Source of the DNA: Thuidium tamariscinum
Taxonomy: Eukaryota > Streptophyta > Bryopsida > Hypnales > Thuidiaceae
Reading direction: 5' to 3'
NCBI GenBank assembly: GCA_947034885.2
Contig: OX344754.2
Span: 12,879,501 to 12,943,500 of the forward strand
DNA length: 64,000 nucleotides
Shown: positions 58,543 through 64,000 of the stretch, in pieces
Layout: each line of letters starts with the position of its first letter
Numbering within the stretch: position 1 is the stretch's first letter
Notes under the pieces: generated by a model
Seen by the model: the letters and a program-made list of their open reading frames with translations, nothing else
What the model was told of the DNA's origin: nothing
Databases searched by the model: none
Program-made: the position numbers and the translations under genes

Positions 58543-59079
58543 AACACCTAAAAGGCCAAGGGGTTAGGACAAAACACAAATGTGCTATAAAATATAAATT
58601 CTATAACTTTTCAAATTTAGCATCAAAAAATATAATATGAAGTACAAAATGTAGAAATTATCCATATGATCAAAATCATAAAACTTTTTAGATTCTCTTC
58701 AAATGAATTTTGAAGATAAAACTTCAAAACTTCATCAAAAATGCAATTTCTATATTTAGTACATGAAATTCTTTTCATTGCTCAAAATTGTAGTTTCTAT
58801 TGATTTGTGAAAAAATGCAAAAGATCTAGTATTGAAAGTATCAACACTTTTTCCAAATAGTAAGTTTTTCAACACTAGGCAATTCTAAATACTTTGTGCT
58901 ATTTCTCCTATAATTTTTGTTTGACCGTACCAATCTTAGTTTTGAATATAAATGGTCAAAGACAGCCCAATTTTTTCAAAATTGAAAAAGAAAATTGAAA
59001 AAAGTTTTTTTTCTGCCTAAAAATTCTACCCGAAGTTGGATAGTGACCAAAAAATGGTCACTTGAGTGCTTAGAGGTTA
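58543..59079. mobile_element. TIR family C element, copy 5 (~537 bp)
   Basis: TTAACACCTAAAAGGCC at the left and GTGCTTAGAGGTTAA at the right are imperfect inverted partners of the family C type. The interior is AT-rich and non-coding. Confidence 0.45.
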
Positions 59080-62000
59080 AACATCTTCTTCTATAGAAAA
59101 ATCAATAATACCTTAATGAATGAATTTGAAATAGTATTCTTTCAAAATGTATTCAAGCAACTTCCAAAAATTGGATGCAAAAATAGACATAGATGTGGTC
59201 TTTTAAAGGAGCAACTTAATCCTTTAAATGTTAAAAGACAAACCTATTGTAGGGCTTGGTTTTAGTAGTAAACTTGAATTTCATATAGTTCTTGATTTAA
59301 AATATCTTCAAGATTAACTAAAAAGATTTTTAGCTCAAATAATCTATTTTTATTCTATATTGTTTTTTTAACAAAATTGTTAAAACAATACTTTTTCAAA
59401 CACTTTGATGGTAGCATCATGAAAACTTAAATTACACCATTGTTGAACTTTTCTATCAAATTTCTCTTAGTGTAAGCTCAAAGAGTACATCAATTGTACT
59501 ATTATGTTTATTTCTATCATCTCTAATTTTTCTAAAAAATTCATACTCTTTTAAACTTTTTGGAAATTCTAAGATATTATACAACAAAATGATTTTTTAA
59601 ATCATATAAAATTCATTTTGATTTTCTAATTATAAAAAATTAAGCAAGCTTTTGGATATATTATTATTCATTAGAAAAAATATCAAATTTTTGAAAAATA
59701 CATTTTAGTATAGACTACTAATGAAGTTTGATAAAACAAGAATGTGGGATGTTTATTAAGAAATTAAGTATCTACTTGATAAATTGCAAATCTGGATTCA
59801 TTTTGTTATATTGGAGCACAACATCTTGACTATACAATAATGCTTGTCTTTGTAACATAAATTTGAAGAAGTATTCATTTTCAATCTAAATTTAGGTATA
59901 TCATATATTACATATGACAATTTGTTGTTCAACCTTGACCAAATTATATAATATATAACAAGAATAATAGAACTACAAGAATCACAATGAATATAATAAA
60001 AGAGAAAGGCAGAAATGGTGTACTTTTTATCTTGTTTTATGAAGTGCACACCCACAAAATTGACATCAACAAATAGTCTATATTCATTTGGAATATATAG
60101 ACACAAGAAAATATAGACAAATATAGGATAAATCCATTGTTATGAAAATTGGTCAAGTTTTACAAATAATTTGGTGTAAAGTATTAACATTATTAAAAAT
60201 CTCTCACATAATGAAATAGACCTTTAGGTAACTTCACTACTTTATTTATATTAGTCACAAACTACTAAACTTCAACATCCAACATGCACATATGAAATAA
60301 GTAGTTACATGCCTTATTGCATCGTTTTAACCTTGCAATTCTTCAAAGAGCACAACACTCCTCCAAACAGATGATTCACAAATTACACTCAAACACTCAT
60401 GCTATGAAATCAACTTAATCATCTTTTCAAAATTTTCATAATTACTTTATGAAGGCAATGTACATCAATCACAAAAAATACATTCAAATTTTCAAATTGT
60501 TTACGTAACAAGAAAAAATTCTTATGAAATGTGGAAAAGATATTGATACAAATTTTAAGAAAATATTGCCTACAATGTTGTGTTTCTAAAAGCATCGAGA
60601 GAAATATCATCTAAGGCAAGAACTATTACTTGAGCTACTACTTCAAGAAGATAAATTTGAAGAAACTTGGAATAGACCTCTTGGGGCATCATAAAATCAT
60701 CTACAATGAAGAAAGAGGTGAAATTTAATTTAATTCAAAGCTTAATAAATTTCATACTCTTCTTGTTTTATATAAGGCATTTTGAATCTACACTCTAGGT
60801 TGTAAGGCCTCTTCTTGTAGCTCAAATATTTTTTATGAAATATTTAGAGAACCTAAACAAATAAATTTCTATATAGGTATGATAGATCAAAATAAAAACG
60901 CAAATGAAAAATAAAAAACTTTAAGTGGCAACTTTGGGAATAAAGAGTCAAACTTTCCAATCGCAAGGAAGAACTTTAATTCTTGAATTAAAAGATATAT
61001 AAACCAACAAATCTAAAATGCAATATATACTTCATAGAAATAGTGATATTTTAAGGAACAAGTTCCTAAAAGAATGTAGTCATTCTCAAAAAGTCATCTA
61101 TTTTCATCTATAATCCATTTAATTTGACTATCCAACATCACATTCACCATTATTTTAGTCAACAATAACAATAAAATGTCATAAAGGCTTAAGGACGTTC
61201 ACTTACTTGCACAAAAATAGACAAATAGGATCCTTGATTGCATCGAGTTCTATGAACATTGTTCCATCTTCTTTTGGCATTGCAAAAGTAATAGGACAAG
61301 ATATGAATTTTGAATCAAATCTATTAGATTGTTGCCACTATGATTTGACTCTTAAACCTACAACATCAAGAATAAATTGAAAGGTCTCACAAATAGAAAA
61401 CAACCTAAAATATTAAAGTAAAATTCAACAAAACAAAACAAAACAATGAGCCCTATTGATCATATGATTATCTTGTTGGAAAGACAATGTATTGATTTAA
61501 GCAAAAATAAGTGAATGTGCATTTCATGCTCTCTTATGTATTCAAAATTTTAAGTACCAATTCTTTTAATAATCATAATGATAAATTTACTAAAATGAAT
61601 AAAGCCAATGATGAAGATATGAAATTTAAACTAAATTTCATGCCAATAGCAATTGACATCTACAATTTTGGTTCAAGGACAAAAAATACTTATCTTGAAT
61701 CACTTTTTACTAGTCAACCTAAATTAAATGGAAGACTAATGTAATAGGCATTGCACCAATTTGTTGTCACCTACTTCTACATTGAGATTTTATCCTCCCT
61801 CCAAAGCCTACAAGAACAAAAATATTAAATCCCAAATATTAAACTTGATTACTTATGAAGTCTTTTGAAAGTGCTTGTTCTTAAATCTACAATTTTTAAA
61901 ATTATGGCTAAAATTATACCTTATAAATAATGGAATTTTTTTCGATGCGATTACGGTAGTGAATCCTTTCTTGTTACAAACTTTTTCTATATTTAGGTCA

Positions 62001-62224
62001 TAAAGAAAATAAACAAATGTTGAAAAGCATTTTATGATAATGTCTAACAACTAAAGAATCAAAGCCACAAACATGAATTTCCTACCTTAGTGATGAGTAA
62101 ATTAGACAAAGTAGTCTATGATATCTTTGATAAGTTTATAATGGATAAAATTGATTCATGTATTACATTTTTTGTATTGTAAATAATTCATGAATACATT
62201 TACAAAAATCTAGAGCTTAGTAAT
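59080..62224. other. AT-rich DNA, no gene recognised
   Basis: The longest frames (102 codons at 59798-60106, 77 at 61511-61744) are low-complexity and match nothing known to me. No bounded element was found. Confidence 0.35.
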
Positions 62225-63317
62225 GGGTGATTGCATGAAACACTTGTACTCCTGTGTTGCATCATGTTTTGTGGTGACTAGTTTTTTAACCATAACTTTT
62301 GTTTTTTAGCTCCAAATGATTCAAATTTTTTTAAATGGGTACTCATAACTATTATACATCATTCAAAATTTTTGAGGATTTAAAAAAAATATTTTACTAT
62401 TTTTAAATAGCCCCCGATTTTTTGTCACACATTCCAATTTAGGGGTTTTTAGTACTAAATTTAGAACCCAAAAAAATGAATTTTGAGCTGAAATTTTGAG
62501 AGGATGTTTTCTTAGTAGAATTATAGCTTATCTCAAAAGGAATTTCAAAAATAGTCATTTTCATGTGGTGTAGAAGTCTACAAAGAGACCTTTTTTCTGC
62601 TTGCTTTTTGAAACGTGTAAAACATTTTTTTGGTGATTTTCTTGGTCAAGCCTTATCACCAAAAAGTCTTCTCAAATGGCCAATTTTTATTTTTATTTTG
62701 AAAAATGTTTTTTATTTTTTATTAATTAAAACATTGAAGCATGTATTTTCTTCACCGGAATTCTATGTGTTCTATGTCCAAAATTCTAGTGAAGAAAAAT
62801 ATAACTTCAACATTTTAATTTGTAAAAAATAGAAAAAACAAATTTAATGAAATCTAAAAATTGACCATTTGAGAAGACTTTTTGGTTATAAGGCTTGACC
62901 AAGAAAATCACCAAAATAATGTTTTATATGTTTCAAAAAGCAAGTAGAAAGAAGGTCTCTTTGTGGACTTCTACACATCAAAAAAATGACTATTTTTACA
63001 ATTCCTTTAGAGATAAGCTATAAGTCTACTAATAGAATATCCACTCACATATTCAGCTCAAAATTCGGTTTTTTGGGTTCTAAATAGTACTAAAAACCCC
63101 ACAATGTCAAAGCTTGACAAATTAACAAAATTGAATTTTAAATATCAAATGATTTTTTAAAATTTGTAAAAAATAAGGATAATAATGCGAGTCAAGATAT
63201 CTAGGAAGCGTTTTTTTATTTTGGGCACTTAGTTTTTTATTCAAAAGTTAGAGCCATCTTAAAGCGGTCAACCCAAAAAAACGCAACAAATAGTACAGGT
63301 GTTTCGTGCATTCACCC
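62225..63317. mobile_element. TIR family A element, palindromic copy (1093 bp)
   Basis: The termini GGGTGATTGCATGAAACACT and GGTGTTTCGTGCATTCACCC are inverted partners. TAAT flanks both sides (62221-62224 and 63318-63321). The two halves, about 480 bases each, are inverted copies of one another; for example CTTCTCAAATGGCCAATTTT near 62675 mirrors AATTGACCATTTGAGAAG near 62860. Internal blocks TTTAGGGGTTTTTAGTACTA and AACGCAACAAA link it to copies 1 and 2. It is non-coding. Confidence 0.82.
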
Positions 63318-64000
63318 TAATATACAATGGCACATATGGATCCTAGGTAAGGTTGGAAAAGGCAATTTCTTGAAGATGAATATTTTCACCTCCCATTGTA
63401 TATGTTGAGTAGTAATTAAAGCATCTCTTGACTTCAACCAACCATTGGACCAAACCATCCTATTGCAATAATGTTGTCATCTACTCCCCTAATTTGGATA
63501 GGCTTCTTTGGTTCAATTTTTGTTCACATATAGATATTGAATAGTTTATAATAGGAGCTCTATTATATTCCTTTGTCACAATTTCAAAGTTGGCATTGAT
63601 ACAAGTCTCAAGTGTTGAAGAATAGACTCAATTGGAATTGCATCCCTTTTTTTCCTTTTGGATCACAACAATGATTTATTGGAGGTTTGATCTTCAAAAT
63701 GTTTGCTTCCACAACCAAGCTACATTCACAATTTTAGAAGAGTAGAAAAAGACCCCTTGTTGAACGGTCAAAAGAATAGGTCTTGATTAATAATCTTCTA
63801 AGGGAAGGTAGAAAATGATTGTAATGCATTTTTATCCACTTGAAATACAACTTTTGATGTTCTTTCCATTTGTTATAGAACCTTTTCTTGCATCTCATTG
63901 AATTCCCTTTCAACCTGTCTCAAAATCAATCAAGAAGGATTCATCATTAGTGTTCTTTGTAATAAAATTATCAACTCGACAATACATACTAGGGATTTTT
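63318..64000 (-). other. AT-rich end with a possible decayed frame
   Basis: On the minus strand, one frame from about 63930 down to 63540 reads coding-like pieces (VEREFNEMQEKVL, MERTSKVVFQVDKNALQSF, KRDAIPIESILQHLRLVSM) separated by stop codons. It resembles in style, not in clear sequence, the decayed frame at 29154-30080. The family is unknown. Confidence 0.2.

Noticed and set aside
59798..60106. 102-codon minus frame
   Set aside because: The DNA is very AT-rich, the protein is Ile/Tyr/Asn-rich, and nothing resembles a known family.

Overview
The window reads as nuclear DNA of a land plant, most likely a bryophyte and perhaps a liverwort. Three compact GC-rich genes sit in long AT-rich tracts filled with decayed transposons. 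The lectin gene at 15.3-15.8 kb belongs to the fungal fruit-body (Agaricus bisporus type) family, which from general knowledge is found among plants mainly in liverworts and mosses. The species assignment is an inference.

Genes. (1) 578-1195, plus strand: an intronless cyclophilin with an ER signal peptide and a complete active site. (2) 15331-15762, minus strand: an intact intronless fungal-type lectin with a TATA box at a sensible distance. (3) 35073-39698, minus strand: an NPF/PTR peptide transporter, for which a six-exon, 634-residue model was assembled with every junction in phase. A weak two-exon candidate encoding 39 residues lies at 7205-7585. I see no functional link between these genes and no operon-like layout.

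Mobile DNA. Most of the remaining structure is transposons: three CACTA-type MITEs; one 90-bp Stowaway-like MITE; a family of terminal-inverted-repeat (TIR) elements with ends GGGTGATTGCAAGAAACACT and 4-bp target duplications (three complete copies, one probable nested outer copy and one solo end); a second family with ends TTAACCCC (five copies); a third with ends ATAACATTCAGTAGC; two decayed PIF/Harbinger loci; two LINE ORF2 C-terminal remnants and several LINE 3' tails; a 3-kb element with about 340-bp inverted arms; and a MULE-like MITE. One TIR element sits inside a LINE 3' UTR, and a related LINE 2 kb away provides the empty site.

Layout: 0-2.5 kb cyclophilin; 2.5-14.3 kb repeats and a Harbinger pseudogene; 14.5-19.3 kb lectin within LINE debris; 19.5-30 kb TIR elements and a decayed coding-like frame; 30-35 kb mostly unassigned; 35-41.3 kb NPF gene and its duplicated upstream region; 42-49 kb MITEs and a Harbinger locus; 49-64 kb AT-rich repeats. 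No convincing new multi-gene system is visible. The most unusual items are the fungal-type lectin and the TIR families.
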